Of a stretch of DNA of 64,000 nucleotides, positions 43,210 to 51,234 are shown one piece after another (position 1 is the first letter of the stretch; each line of letters starts with the position of its first letter). The notes beneath the pieces are model-generated. The model saw only the letters and a program-made list of their open reading frames with translations. It did not search any database and was not told where the DNA came from. The DNA lies in assembly GCF_000613125.1 (NCBI RefSeq), contig NZ_HG964497.1, positions 4,238,826-4,302,825 on the forward strand, in the 5' to 3' direction. Source of the stretch: Bacillus sp. EB01. GTDB taxonomy: Bacteria > Bacillota > Bacilli > Bacillales > Cytobacillaceae. The position numbers were made by a program, and so were the translations under genes.

Positions 43210-44800
43210 GGTCGTTCCCCCCGTTCATTGATGGAGGGGAAGGAGAGCCTTCCGCTGTTGTTTTTGAGGATTCCTCAGTAAGAAGAAACTTTGGCCGTTT
43301 CTTCATACCCCACCACGGGAAGCGAACAAAAACATCCTTCTGATCCTCGACAATAAATGGCGCAACGGGCGATAGATATGGAATGCCAAATGAACGCAGA
43401 GAACAAAGATGTGCAACCATGACGACCAATAGGAGCAGTACCCCATATAGCCCCAGGATGGAAGCTGCAATAATTAGGATAAACCTCATCAGCCGGGCCG
43501 CTGCAGCAAAATTGTATACAGGGGAAGCAAAGTTAGCAATTGCAGTAATCGCAACAACAATAATCATTGCATTTGAAATAATTCCTGCTTCAGCAGCAGC
43601 CTGGCCGATAACCAGAGCCCCGACAATCGAGACCATCTGGCCGATCATTTTAGGAGTTCTAATTCCTGCTTCCCTAAGAATCTCAAACGTTATTTCCATC
43701 AGCAGCACTTCAACAACTGCCGGAAATGGGACACCCTCCCTTTGTGAAACAATTGACAGCAGCAATGTTGTCGGAAGGAGTTCATGATGAAATGATAAAA
43801 CACCCACGTAAACAGAAGGAGTGAGCAATGCCAGCATAAATGACAAATACCTGATAATTCGAAGAAATGAACCAAGGATAAACGATTGGTAGTAATCCTC
43901 GGAAATCTCGAAAAAATTAACAAAAACTGCGGGAACAATTAGACAAAAAGGGCTGCCGTCTACAAGAATGACAATCTTGCCCTCCATAATATTGGCGGCT
44001 GCTGTATCAGCCCGCTCTGTATTCATTGCCAGTGGAAAAATTGTTGCCGTTTTATCAACAATCATCTCCTCGACATTCCCGGACTCAAATATTGCAGACG
44101 TTTTGATTCTTTTTATCCTTTGTCTAACTTCATCTACTATCGAATCATTGGCAATTCCCTTCATATAAGCGATATAGACATTCGTCTTCGTATCTTCTCC
44201 CACAATAAAGTTCTCAAAGTACAGACGTTCGTTTCGTATCCTTTTTCTTATTAGGTTCACATTGACGGACAAGGTTTCTACAAAACCTTCTCGGGGGCCG
44301 CGAATAATCGTTTGTGCGGTTGGCTCCTCGACTGCCCTTTTTTCCTGGCTTGGCATCATAACCGAAATTCCCTGAGCCAATCCATCGAGAACGATTACTA
44401 CCGACCCAGTCAGCATTGCAGAAATGATCTCTTCTTTCGTTTCGATAATCGTATGGCGGATACCACCGAATATCTCTTTGCAAAAACTGATAAAATCACG
44501 CGCCCCAGGGACAGATCCGTCATTTCTTGCAGCAAAAAGATTTGCCGTTGTTCGCTTAAGTGTCTTTTGGTCAATCATACTTTCCAAATAAAAGATATAC
44601 CCTTTGCTGCCGAAAATCTCTCCCGATATCGCCCTCATATCCACTGAATTACCGAACGATTCATTGATTGCTTTGCCAAGCTCCACGATTGAAAATGAAG
44701 AAATTGGCTCTTTTTGTTTAGCTGAACTTTTAGGTGTTTGCTGCTTTTTTTTCGGAGCTTTAGCGGCAAGAAGCTTAAGAATGTTCATCGATTTGACCAT
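43202..44800 (-). CDS. Germinant receptor A subunit (GerKA-like)
   Basis: A 532-residue protein of the GerA/SpoVAF family: a large N-terminal cytosolic domain (about 1-300), then five membrane segments (LSFMLALLTPSVYVGVLSFH, then SIVGALVIGQAAAEAGIIS). The A subunit of germinant receptors helps sense nutrients and triggers germination. The first ATG (44800) abuts GGGA; ATG 44788 (MNILKLLAAKAP) is a good alternative. It overlaps the B-subunit gene by 26 or 14 bases accordingly. Confidence 0.92.
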   Translation of the reverse strand: MVKSMNILKLLAAKAPKKKQQTPKSSAKQKEPISSFSIVELGKAINESFGNSVDMRAISGEIFGSKGYIFYLESMIDQKTLKRTTANLFAARNDGSVPGARDFISFCKEIFGGIRHTIIETKEEIISAMLTGSVVIVLDGLAQGISVMMPSQEKRAVEEPTAQTIIRGPREGFVETLSVNVNLIRKRIRNERLYFENFIVGEDTKTNVYIAYMKGIANDSIVDEVRQRIKRIKTSAIFESGNVEEMIVDKTATIFPLAMNTERADTAAANIMEGKIVILVDGSPFCLIVPAVFVNFFEISEDYYQSFILGSFLRIIRYLSFMLALLTPSVYVGVLSFHHELLPTTLLLSIVSQREGVPFPAVVEVLLMEITFEILREAGIRTPKMIGQMVSIVGALVIGQAAAEAGIISNAMIIVVAITAIANFASPVYNFAAAARLMRFILIIAASILGLYGVLLLLVVMVAHLCSLRSFGIPYLSPVAPFIVEDQKDVFVRFPWWGMKKRPKFLLTEESSKTTAEGSPSPPSMNGGNDRE

Positions 44801-45899
44801 TCCCTTTTTTTTGCATAATAAATAGTTTTATCATCATAGTTAAAAATAAGCTTACTGGAAGACCAATTTGAAAAGGCAGGTGCAAGTACTTCGGTACAAG
44901 CTTTATTCCTTCTTCAATATGGTCAGCGAAATTAACGGAGACGAGAACTGAGAACAAACACACTAACATCGCTCCCGGTAATGCGAAATATCGAAAAGGC
45001 AGGCGAAAAACATATTCCATCCCTTTGAGTGCGCCAAACAAAAAAACCGAGCTTTTTACCAGAATCCCAAGCAGCATGATGAATACGACTAAGACTTCAA
45101 TCCTCTCAACAAAGCCTCCAATGGAAACATTCCGGGCTACGGTAAGCAAAGGAAAATTAGATCGCTGCATGGCATCGACACCTAGTGACGTAACCGTTAG
45201 AATCTCGGCAAGAATCAATAGAAAGGTTGCGGTTGCCAGCCCTAAAAACGCAACATGCTTTATATGGCTCTTCCTTGTTACGAGAGGAAATATTAACGTA
45301 AACGCAACCATTTCCCCATACGGAAAAGTAATTAATTCGGGAAACACCTGTTTTATAATTGGTGAGGCCCCATTACCAAATATGGGCAACAGCTGCTTTG
45401 GTTCTACTCCCCCGCTCGCTATCAAGAAAATCGTTAACATTAGCAAGAACAATAGTAAATAAGGAGAGAATATTTCATTTGTTCTAGCCAATACCTCTAT
45501 ACCTAAATACAGAATATAACCTAGGACAAGACACAACGTCAGGCTCATAACTTCCATAGGGGTATTGGGCAGAATCGCAGATGATAATAATTCGCAAAAG
45601 TCTCTGATGACCCTGGCTGCTAAATATGTAAAGTAAGAGATGTAAAAGAACGCAAGGATTATGCCAAGTTTCCGGCCGAAACAGAACTCGATTACCGTGT
45701 AAAGATGATGATTTTCCATTCTTGTAGACAGGGCATAATACAACCAAAGAAGCGCTACACCAAAAAGTGATGCTGCCAGAATAGCAATCCATGCATCATT
45801 GCCGGCTCCCTGTCCCAATCCAACAACAATTGAACTGCCGAGCTCGAAGTTGACAACCAGCATCAGAAGCTGGACCAATGAGATATTTTCTTTTGCCAC
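44775..45899 (-). CDS. Germinant receptor B subunit (GerKB-like permease)
   Basis: A 374-residue integral membrane protein of the spore permease (amino acid-polyamine-organocation) superfamily, with about ten membrane segments. It opens with ISLVQLLMLVVNFELGSSIV. The B subunit carries the nutrient-binding pocket in GerA-type receptors. It follows the small D-type gene by two bases. Confidence 0.92.
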   Translation of the reverse strand: MAKENISLVQLLMLVVNFELGSSIVVGLGQGAGNDAWIAILAASLFGVALLWLYYALSTRMENHHLYTVIEFCFGRKLGIILAFFYISYFTYLAARVIRDFCELLSSAILPNTPMEVMSLTLCLVLGYILYLGIEVLARTNEIFSPYLLLFLLMLTIFLIASGGVEPKQLLPIFGNGASPIIKQVFPELITFPYGEMVAFTLIFPLVTRKSHIKHVAFLGLATATFLLILAEILTVTSLGVDAMQRSNFPLLTVARNVSIGGFVERIEVLVVFIMLLGILVKSSVFLFGALKGMEYVFRLPFRYFALPGAMLVCLFSVLVSVNFADHIEEGIKLVPKYLHLPFQIGLPVSLFLTMMIKLFIMQKKGNGQIDEHS

Positions 45900-45901
45900 T
45901 T

Positions 45902-46141
45902 TCAGCTCTCCTTATTGATATACCCTTTCTTCTTGCCAAAAAATAGACGGATATCCGAAGTAATACTAAAAGCAAACCCGATCAGCACACCACTAATAAC
46001 AAACAACCTGCCGTAGAATACTTCTGAATCCACTATATTGGACAGCGCTTCCCAGAAACTGAATTTAAACAAAACCATATCGAAAATTGCCATCAGTCCA
46101 GTAATTAAAACCATTGTCAAAATATATGAAAATGTAATCAC
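45902..46141 (-). CDS. Small two-helix membrane protein of the ger operon (D-subunit-like)
   Basis: A 79-residue protein with two hydrophobic helices (about 5-28 and 45-65) and a basic C-terminus, SDIRLFFGKKKGYINKES. Small two-helix D proteins are encoded in or next to many ger operons and modulate receptor function; the position, two bases before the B-subunit gene, fits. The sequence is not conserved enough to assign a name. It starts the operon D-B-A-C. Confidence 0.72.
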   Translation of the reverse strand: MITFSYILTMVLITGLMAIFDMVLFKFSFWEALSNIVDSEVFYGRLFVISGVLIGFAFSITSDIRLFFGKKKGYINKES

Positions 46142-46296
46142 TGTTTCTCCTCCTCAGAAATAGGACTTCTTCTACTAGAGTGTCTGTAATTTCTTTTTTT
46201 ATCCAAAGCCCTTGTTTTCACCCAAGATTAACAGTTGGGTTCACAATGGAGGACATGGCCACATAAACTATTGTGAATGGAAAAGGGGGGAAAGAA

Positions 46297-46581
46297 ATGG
46301 ACCAAAGACAAATTTTCGGCGGTCTCCTTGGTGGCTTTGGTAACTATCCAGGTTATGGTGGTTATGGCGGTTACCCTGGATACGGCGGCTATCCTGGTTA
46401 TGGTGGATACCCTGGCTATGGCGGTTACCCTGGGTACGGCTATCCGGGACACCATCATGGGCATCACCATGGACACCATCATGGACACCACCACGGGCAT
46501 CATGGCGGGCACCACGGCGGGCATCATGGCGGGCACCATGGCGGGCACCATGGCGGGCACCATGGATATCGAAAAGAATAG
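46297..46581 (+). CDS. GYPGYGG-repeat / His-rich protein, probably spore or surface associated
   Basis: A 94-residue protein. After MDQRQIFGGLLGGFGNYPGY come about six GGYPGYG-type repeats, then about ten HHHG or HHGG units. No signal peptide or membrane segment. The ATG follows GGGGGGAAAGAA. The Gly/Tyr part suggests a self-assembling coat-like or crust protein, and the His clusters a metal-binding tail. It lies next to a ger operon. Both repeat tracts are also perfect-looking DNA repeats, so the copy number may vary between strains. Confidence 0.75.
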   Translation: MDQRQIFGGLLGGFGNYPGYGGYGGYPGYGGYPGYGGYPGYGGYPGYGYPGHHHGHHHGHHHGHHHGHHGGHHGGHHGGHHGGHHGGHHGYRKE

Positions 46582-46595
46582 TATGAGAAAATAAG

Positions 46596-46628
46596 GCTTG
46601 GTTCTTCTTCGGAGAACCAAGCTTTTTT
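46596..46628 (+). terminator. Terminator of the GYPGYGG/His gene
   Basis: GCTTGGTTCT-TCTTCGG-AGAACCAAGC followed by TTTTTT, just after the stop. Confidence 0.85.
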
Positions 46629-46818
46629 GTGCTCATGGGTTAATGTACGGTAAAAAAGAATGCTTTAAACCCAAATGCCTTTAGTCCTAAAAAACGGATT
46701 GGATACAACATATGTCTCTGTAAGGATTATTCTAATGAGGAATAAATGTTTATATTTCACTCTAAAAGGAAGAACAAAAGAGAGGTATTTTATATTTGAT
46801 GATGAAAGGAGTATTTGA

Positions 46819-47172
46819 ATGCATCTTGACAACTTTGAGAACCAGAAGGTCCAAATAAAGCTTCGAAACTTTCCTGTGGAGATGACCGGGGATGTAACAG
46901 GAATTTATAAACCGGATGAATGGTATCTGGCCAAACTAGTAAAAAGTGAAAACTCAGGCATCTGGGTGGAAAACCCATGCTATAAACAGACACTGGTCAG
47001 GGATGAAGACGGTACAGCCATCCCAGAAGAAAATCAAATTGAAGAAACCTGTGTCACCCATTTGCTTATCCGTTGGGAATACATTAGCTCGATCATTACC
47101 TTCCCTGAGAAGCAAAAAACAGGGGTTGACAAAAAAGCGCAACTGATTGGTTTCAGACCCGAATTTAATTAA
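46819..47172 (+). CDS. Hypothetical protein of 117 residues
   Basis: The sequence begins MHLDNFENQKVQIKLRNFPV and is predicted to be a soluble alpha/beta protein, with RWEYISSIITFPEKQK near the end. No motif is recognised. AAAGGAGTATTTGA gives a good ribosome-binding site and a terminator follows, so it is very likely real. Conserved function unknown. Confidence 0.65.
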   Translation: MHLDNFENQKVQIKLRNFPVEMTGDVTGIYKPDEWYLAKLVKSENSGIWVENPCYKQTLVRDEDGTAIPEENQIEETCVTHLLIRWEYISSIITFPEKQKTGVDKKAQLIGFRPEFN

Positions 47173-47176
47173 AGTA

Positions 47177-47207
47177 AAGGCCCCGGAATAATAAGTTCGG
47201 GGCCCTT
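47177..47207. terminator. Terminator between the hypothetical gene and the aldo/keto reductase gene
   Basis: AAGGCCCCG-AATAATAAGTT-CGGGGCCCTT hairpin between two convergent genes. Confidence 0.75.
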
Positions 47208-47227
47208 GGGTCGTTTCAATGCCATAT

Positions 47228-48202
47228 TTAAGGAAGTCTTTTCCCTCTTGCGCTAACATAAAGAGAGTACCATTCTTCCCTTGTCATATTTTCAGCTTGA
47301 TTGACCGCATCCTTGCAGTTTAGGATTCTTTCAGAATTAGTTGTCCCAATGATCGGCTGGATCCTGGCGGGATGGCGCATGAGCCAGCCAAGGACAATCG
47401 CTTCTTTAGTTGTTTCTTTATCGGAGGCCATTTTATCGACCAATTCCGCGGTAACTTTCTCGTGTTCAGTTGTAAATGCACCACTCCCGGTTAATATGCC
47501 TCGTGCCAGCGGTGACCAGGCCTGAAGCTGAATCTCCTTCCGCATGCAATGTTCGATCAGCCCATCCGCAAAATGGCTCTCCATCCCTGCAGCCTGGTTG
47601 ACATGAATCCCCTGGTCAAGCCAGTCGAGCTTGCCAAGGCTCATTTCAAGTTGGTTTACTACCAATGGGATACCACTATATGTATGGATAAGTTTCATTT
47701 GCCCCACGTTCATATTCGAAACGCCAAAACTGCGCACCTTGCCTGTTTCCTCAAGCAAACGGATAGCCTCCCCTACTTCATCTGGCTCCATCAGCGGATC
47801 CGGGCGATGCAATAGCAATATATCTAAATACTCGATTCCCAGCCTGGAAAGAATTCCATCAACAGACGATAGAATATGCTGTTTTGAAAAGTCATAGCGC
47901 CCTGGTCCCATTTCATCCTGAAAACGAATTCCACATTTGCTCTGAATAACTATTTTCTCCCTTAACTCAGGCTTGCTTTGCAGAACCTTCCCAAAAATCG
48001 TTTCAGCCTTTCCCCTAGTGTATATATCCGCATGGTCAAACATTGTAATCCCAGCTTCCAAAGCGGCATTTACAGCTTTTTCAGCAAGAAACACTTGTTC
48101 ACTTGTGATTGGGCTGTTATCCCAGTCCCCTCCAAAACCCATGCATCCCAGTACCAGCCGGCTATTTGTAATCCCTCTTTTTTCTAATGGCATATTCCGC
48201 AA
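47228..48202 (-). CDS. Aldo/keto reductase family oxidoreductase (YdhF-like)
   Basis: A 324-residue (beta/alpha)8-barrel AKR. Family features: MFDHADIYTRGKAETIFG (with catalytic Asp, Tyr), SKCGIR (catalytic Lys), LLLHRPDPLMEPDEV (catalytic His), and QAWSPLARGILTG and IIGTTNSERIL at the NADP-binding end. It reduces carbonyl compounds with NADPH; substrate unknown. The start is TTG 48202 with GAGGAGC nine bases upstream, or ATG 48193. Confidence 0.88.
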   Translation of the reverse strand: MRNMPLEKRGITNSRLVLGCMGFGGDWDNSPITSEQVFLAEKAVNAALEAGITMFDHADIYTRGKAETIFGKVLQSKPELREKIVIQSKCGIRFQDEMGPGRYDFSKQHILSSVDGILSRLGIEYLDILLLHRPDPLMEPDEVGEAIRLLEETGKVRSFGVSNMNVGQMKLIHTYSGIPLVVNQLEMSLGKLDWLDQGIHVNQAAGMESHFADGLIEHCMRKEIQLQAWSPLARGILTGSGAFTTEHEKVTAELVDKMASDKETTKEAIVLGWLMRHPARIQPIIGTTNSERILNCKDAVNQAENMTREEWYSLYVSARGKRLP

Positions 48203-48239
48203 AACATTCAGCTCCTCTTCTTTATTATTACTTTAGACT

Positions 48240-49118
48240 CTACGCCTGCGCAGTCAGTGGGTGTTTGAATACTTCGGGCAAGGTTGTTCCGTTATCCAAA
48301 AGTGCAAATAGAACTTCACTCCCATAATATTTTTCAATTTTGAAAGGAAGTTCCTGTTCCTCAGGTGTGAAATGAAGAATAGCCCTTTTTACAGCCCCAC
48401 TTGAAATTCTTGAAAGAATTCGTTTCAAATTAACCTCTTTTTGAAAAACAAGATCGTAAACGTGCAAAACATCGCCTTCTTCTTCGAATATAGCAATGCA
48501 TTCTTCCTCCTCAAGATAATAAATCCCTCCGGGGAACACGTTTAAGCTATGAAACATTAGTAGTTCCACAGAATTTAAAGCAGAAAAAGTATTGGAGACA
48601 GGCAATCTCGTTGAAGCGAATCTATAAAGAAAATTCCTGTCTGTGTTGTTTTCCATATTCAGTTTTCTTCCCTTACAAAAGGAGCTAGAGTTGCTTGTAA
48701 CCTCCAATGAAAACACCTTTTCAGCGACTGGGAAAAGTCCGAATTTCGGATAAAAATCCAAAACGGTCTGGTTAGCAAACAGGTATAGCAGGTCATATTT
48801 TCCCTTATTATCCTCGAGGACACTTTCCATCAGTTTTCGTGATAATCCTTGTCCTCGATAATTAGGATGAGTCATCACTGTACCAATCTGTATTCCTTTC
48901 TTCTCCTCACCTTTGATGATAAGTCCAATTTTGTTAACCGAAACATTGGCTACAACTTTATCGTCAACTATAAAGGAGTAAGGTATATATTTTGATGTTA
49001 AATACCCCTTATCCATCCAACTATAAAAGGAAATCCCAAATACTTCACCAGCAAGCTGGTTGAAACTCTCCCTTAGTTCGAGAGAATCCAAATATTCTTT
49101 TAAAAACTTATATCCCAT
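48240..49118 (-). CDS. GNAT-family N-acetyltransferase
   Basis: A 292-residue protein with an N-terminal GNAT domain: GTVMTHPNYRGQGLSRKLME is motif A with the Q/RxxGxG/A acetyl-CoA loop, and LDFYPKFGLFPVAEKV follows. A C-terminal sterol-carrier-like region continues. ATG 49118 has GGGGGAGCAAAAA upstream. Substrate unknown. Confidence 0.82.
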   Translation of the reverse strand: MGYKFLKEYLDSLELRESFNQLAGEVFGISFYSWMDKGYLTSKYIPYSFIVDDKVVANVSVNKIGLIIKGEEKKGIQIGTVMTHPNYRGQGLSRKLMESVLEDNKGKYDLLYLFANQTVLDFYPKFGLFPVAEKVFSLEVTSNSSSFCKGRKLNMENNTDRNFLYRFASTRLPVSNTFSALNSVELLMFHSLNVFPGGIYYLEEEECIAIFEEEGDVLHVYDLVFQKEVNLKRILSRISSGAVKRAILHFTPEEQELPFKIEKYYGSEVLFALLDNGTTLPEVFKHPLTAQA

Positions 49119-49239
49119 TTTTTGCTCCCCCATTTATACTGTCCTGTATATTTTACTCTTTCATACCATTTAAAACCAACAGATAGTACGGTACTATTAA
49201 ACTAGAACACTGGTTGCTAGACAAATCTGGAGGCTTGTT

Positions 49240-50151
49240 ATGGAAACTGTATTGGAATTAAGAAATGTAACAAAACAAATTAAGAATAAAACAATTATCA
49301 ATCGGCTCAGTTTTTCCGTCCGGAACGGTGAGGTGTTTGGCTTCCTGGGGCCAAACGGAGCCGGAAAAACAACAACAATCCGGATGATTGTCGGCCTGAT
49401 GGACATTACAGACGGCGATATCATCATTTGCGGAAAAAGTGTAAAGCAAGACTTTGAAGGTGCAATCCGCAATGTGGGCGCCATTGTTGAAAATCCAGAA
49501 ATGTATAAGTTTCTATCGGGCTATCAAAATCTCCTTCAATACAGCCGTATGCAAGGTGGTATTCCGAAGAAAAAGATTGCAGAGATTGTAGAACTTGTAG
49601 GCCTGACAGACAGAATACACGATAAGGTGAAGACGTATTCTCTCGGAATGAGACAGCGGCTTGGCCTAGCGCAATGCCTTCTCCATGATCCGAAATTACT
49701 AATATTAGATGAACCGACCAACGGACTTGACCCGGCAGGGATTCGTGAAATCCGTGATCACCTGCGGATGCTGGCCAGGGAAAAAGGAATGTCCGTCATC
49801 GTCTCGAGCCATCTTTTATCAGAAATGGAACTAATGTGTGACAGGATTGCGATTATTCAGGAAGGAGAGCTGATTGATGTCCAAGATGTTCGTTCAATGA
49901 TTGGAGAAACTCAGCAGGCTTATTTTTTTGAAACTGGCCCGTTAGATCAGGAATCCAGCTGGTTAATAGAAGAATGGAACGCCTGCCTTTCCCAAGATGG
50001 TTTTACAGCTTTGGTAACAAGGGATAAGGTTCCTATTTTGCTAAAAAAACTTATCGATTCGGATGTGTCTGTATTCGGGGTCAGAGCCGAAGCGAAAACT
50101 TTAGAAGACCGTTTCCTTGAAATAACCTCTGAAAGGGGAACGGCAGAATGA
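49240..50151 (+). CDS. ABC transporter ATP-binding protein (BcrA/CcmA type)
   Basis: A 303-residue ATPase with Walker A GPNGAGKTTT (about residue 38), signature YSLGMRQRLGLAQ, Walker B LLILDEPTNGLDP and the switch SSHLL. It powers an ABC-2 type exporter with the adjoining permease, whose start overlaps its stop by four bases. Related to bacitracin/lantibiotic-immunity exporters, but the substrate is unknown. Confidence 0.92.
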   Translation: METVLELRNVTKQIKNKTIINRLSFSVRNGEVFGFLGPNGAGKTTTIRMIVGLMDITDGDIIICGKSVKQDFEGAIRNVGAIVENPEMYKFLSGYQNLLQYSRMQGGIPKKKIAEIVELVGLTDRIHDKVKTYSLGMRQRLGLAQCLLHDPKLLILDEPTNGLDPAGIREIRDHLRMLAREKGMSVIVSSHLLSEMELMCDRIAIIQEGELIDVQDVRSMIGETQQAYFFETGPLDQESSWLIEEWNACLSQDGFTALVTRDKVPILLKKLIDSDVSVFGVRAEAKTLEDRFLEITSERGTAE

Positions 50152-51104
50152 AAAACCTTGTCATAAATGAATTAGTTAAAATTTTCAGCCGTGCTGGAAC
50201 GTATGTGATGATTGGTCTGGTAGTTGTTCTCGTCATGGGGATGGCAGGCCTGTCAAAGTACGAAGAAATGGAAAATCCGCCGAAGGAAAATACCCAGTGG
50301 AAGTTGGATCTCGAAAAACAGCTGATCAATGACCGGGCTACCCTGGAGGATTTCAAAGACACGAACGCCAATTTAAAAATGTTTTATGAACGCGAAGTTG
50401 CCGTAAAGGAGTATCAAATCAAAAATAACCTGGCACCTGAAACAGGAACAACTGCCTGGTCATTTGTAAGGGACTCAAAGAACTTCATTAGCCTCGTTGG
50501 CTTATTCGCAATTGTGATTGCGGCGGGGATTGTTTCTTCGGAATTTTCCTGGGGTACAGTAAAGCTCCTTCTCATCAGGCCAATGGGGCGCTGGAAGATT
50601 CTTCTTTCCAAATATCTGGCGGTCCTTTTATTTGGGATTGGGCTTCTAGCCATCCTTTTTCTCCTATCATTCTTTATTGGGCTTGCCCTCTTCGGGTTCC
50701 CGGATAGTCCGGCTCCGCATCTAGCCTATTCTAATGGTCAGATTGTCGAAAGGAGTGTTGCTATACAGCTTCTAGCCGAATATTTACTTAATTCGATTGA
50801 TGTTTTGATGGTGGCGACTATGGCGTTTATGATATCCGCGGTATTTCGGAATAGCTCACTGGCAATTGGGATTTCCCTGTTCCTCCTCATGACTGGCAGT
50901 ACAATTACTATGCTGTTGGCAAGCAAATTTGAATGGACAAAGTTCTTTCTGTTCGCCAATACTGATTTAACCGTATATCTTGATGGAACTCCTCCAATCG
51001 AAGGTATGACATTGGGGTTTTCAATTAGTATGCTAATTATCTACTTTGTTTTGTTTCACTTCCTTGCTTTTTACGTATTTTCAAAAAGGGATGTAGCTGC
51101 ATAG
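50148..51104 (+). CDS. ABC-2 type permease, partner of the preceding ATPase
   Basis: A 318-residue membrane protein with one N-terminal membrane segment, a long outer loop (about 45-110) and about five C-terminal segments. SSEFSWGTVKLLLIRPMGRW is the characteristic ABC-2 motif. Overlapping start indicates co-translation. A terminator follows. Confidence 0.9.
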   Translation: MKNLVINELVKIFSRAGTYVMIGLVVVLVMGMAGLSKYEEMENPPKENTQWKLDLEKQLINDRATLEDFKDTNANLKMFYEREVAVKEYQIKNNLAPETGTTAWSFVRDSKNFISLVGLFAIVIAAGIVSSEFSWGTVKLLLIRPMGRWKILLSKYLAVLLFGIGLLAILFLLSFFIGLALFGFPDSPAPHLAYSNGQIVERSVAIQLLAEYLLNSIDVLMVATMAFMISAVFRNSSLAIGISLFLLMTGSTITMLLASKFEWTKFFLFANTDLTVYLDGTPPIEGMTLGFSISMLIIYFVLFHFLAFYVFSKRDVAA

Positions 51105-51148
51105 GCTAGTGCGGGAGCACCCTTGTTTGCAATTCAAGTTCAAAATAA

Positions 51149-51177
51149 AACCCCGGTTTTTTAACCGGGTTTTTTAC
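51149..51177 (+). terminator. Terminator of the ABC exporter genes
   Basis: ACCCCGGTTTTTTAACCGGGTT forms a hairpin followed by TTTTTAC. Confidence 0.82.
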
Positions 51178-51234
51178 TTTATCCTTCAAAATTTTCCATA
51201 CTTAAACAGCAATCATGCTGTATAATTATCTTGG

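Noticed and set aside
46340..46570. CRISPR-like or satellite repeat
   Set aside because: The repeat unit is codon-periodic and encodes GYPGYGG and HHGG units without spacers.
46228..46620. Minus-strand and alternative plus-strand frames over the GYPGYGG/His gene
   Set aside because: They are mirror products of the repetitive codons (for example MVPAMVPAM) and have no good start site.
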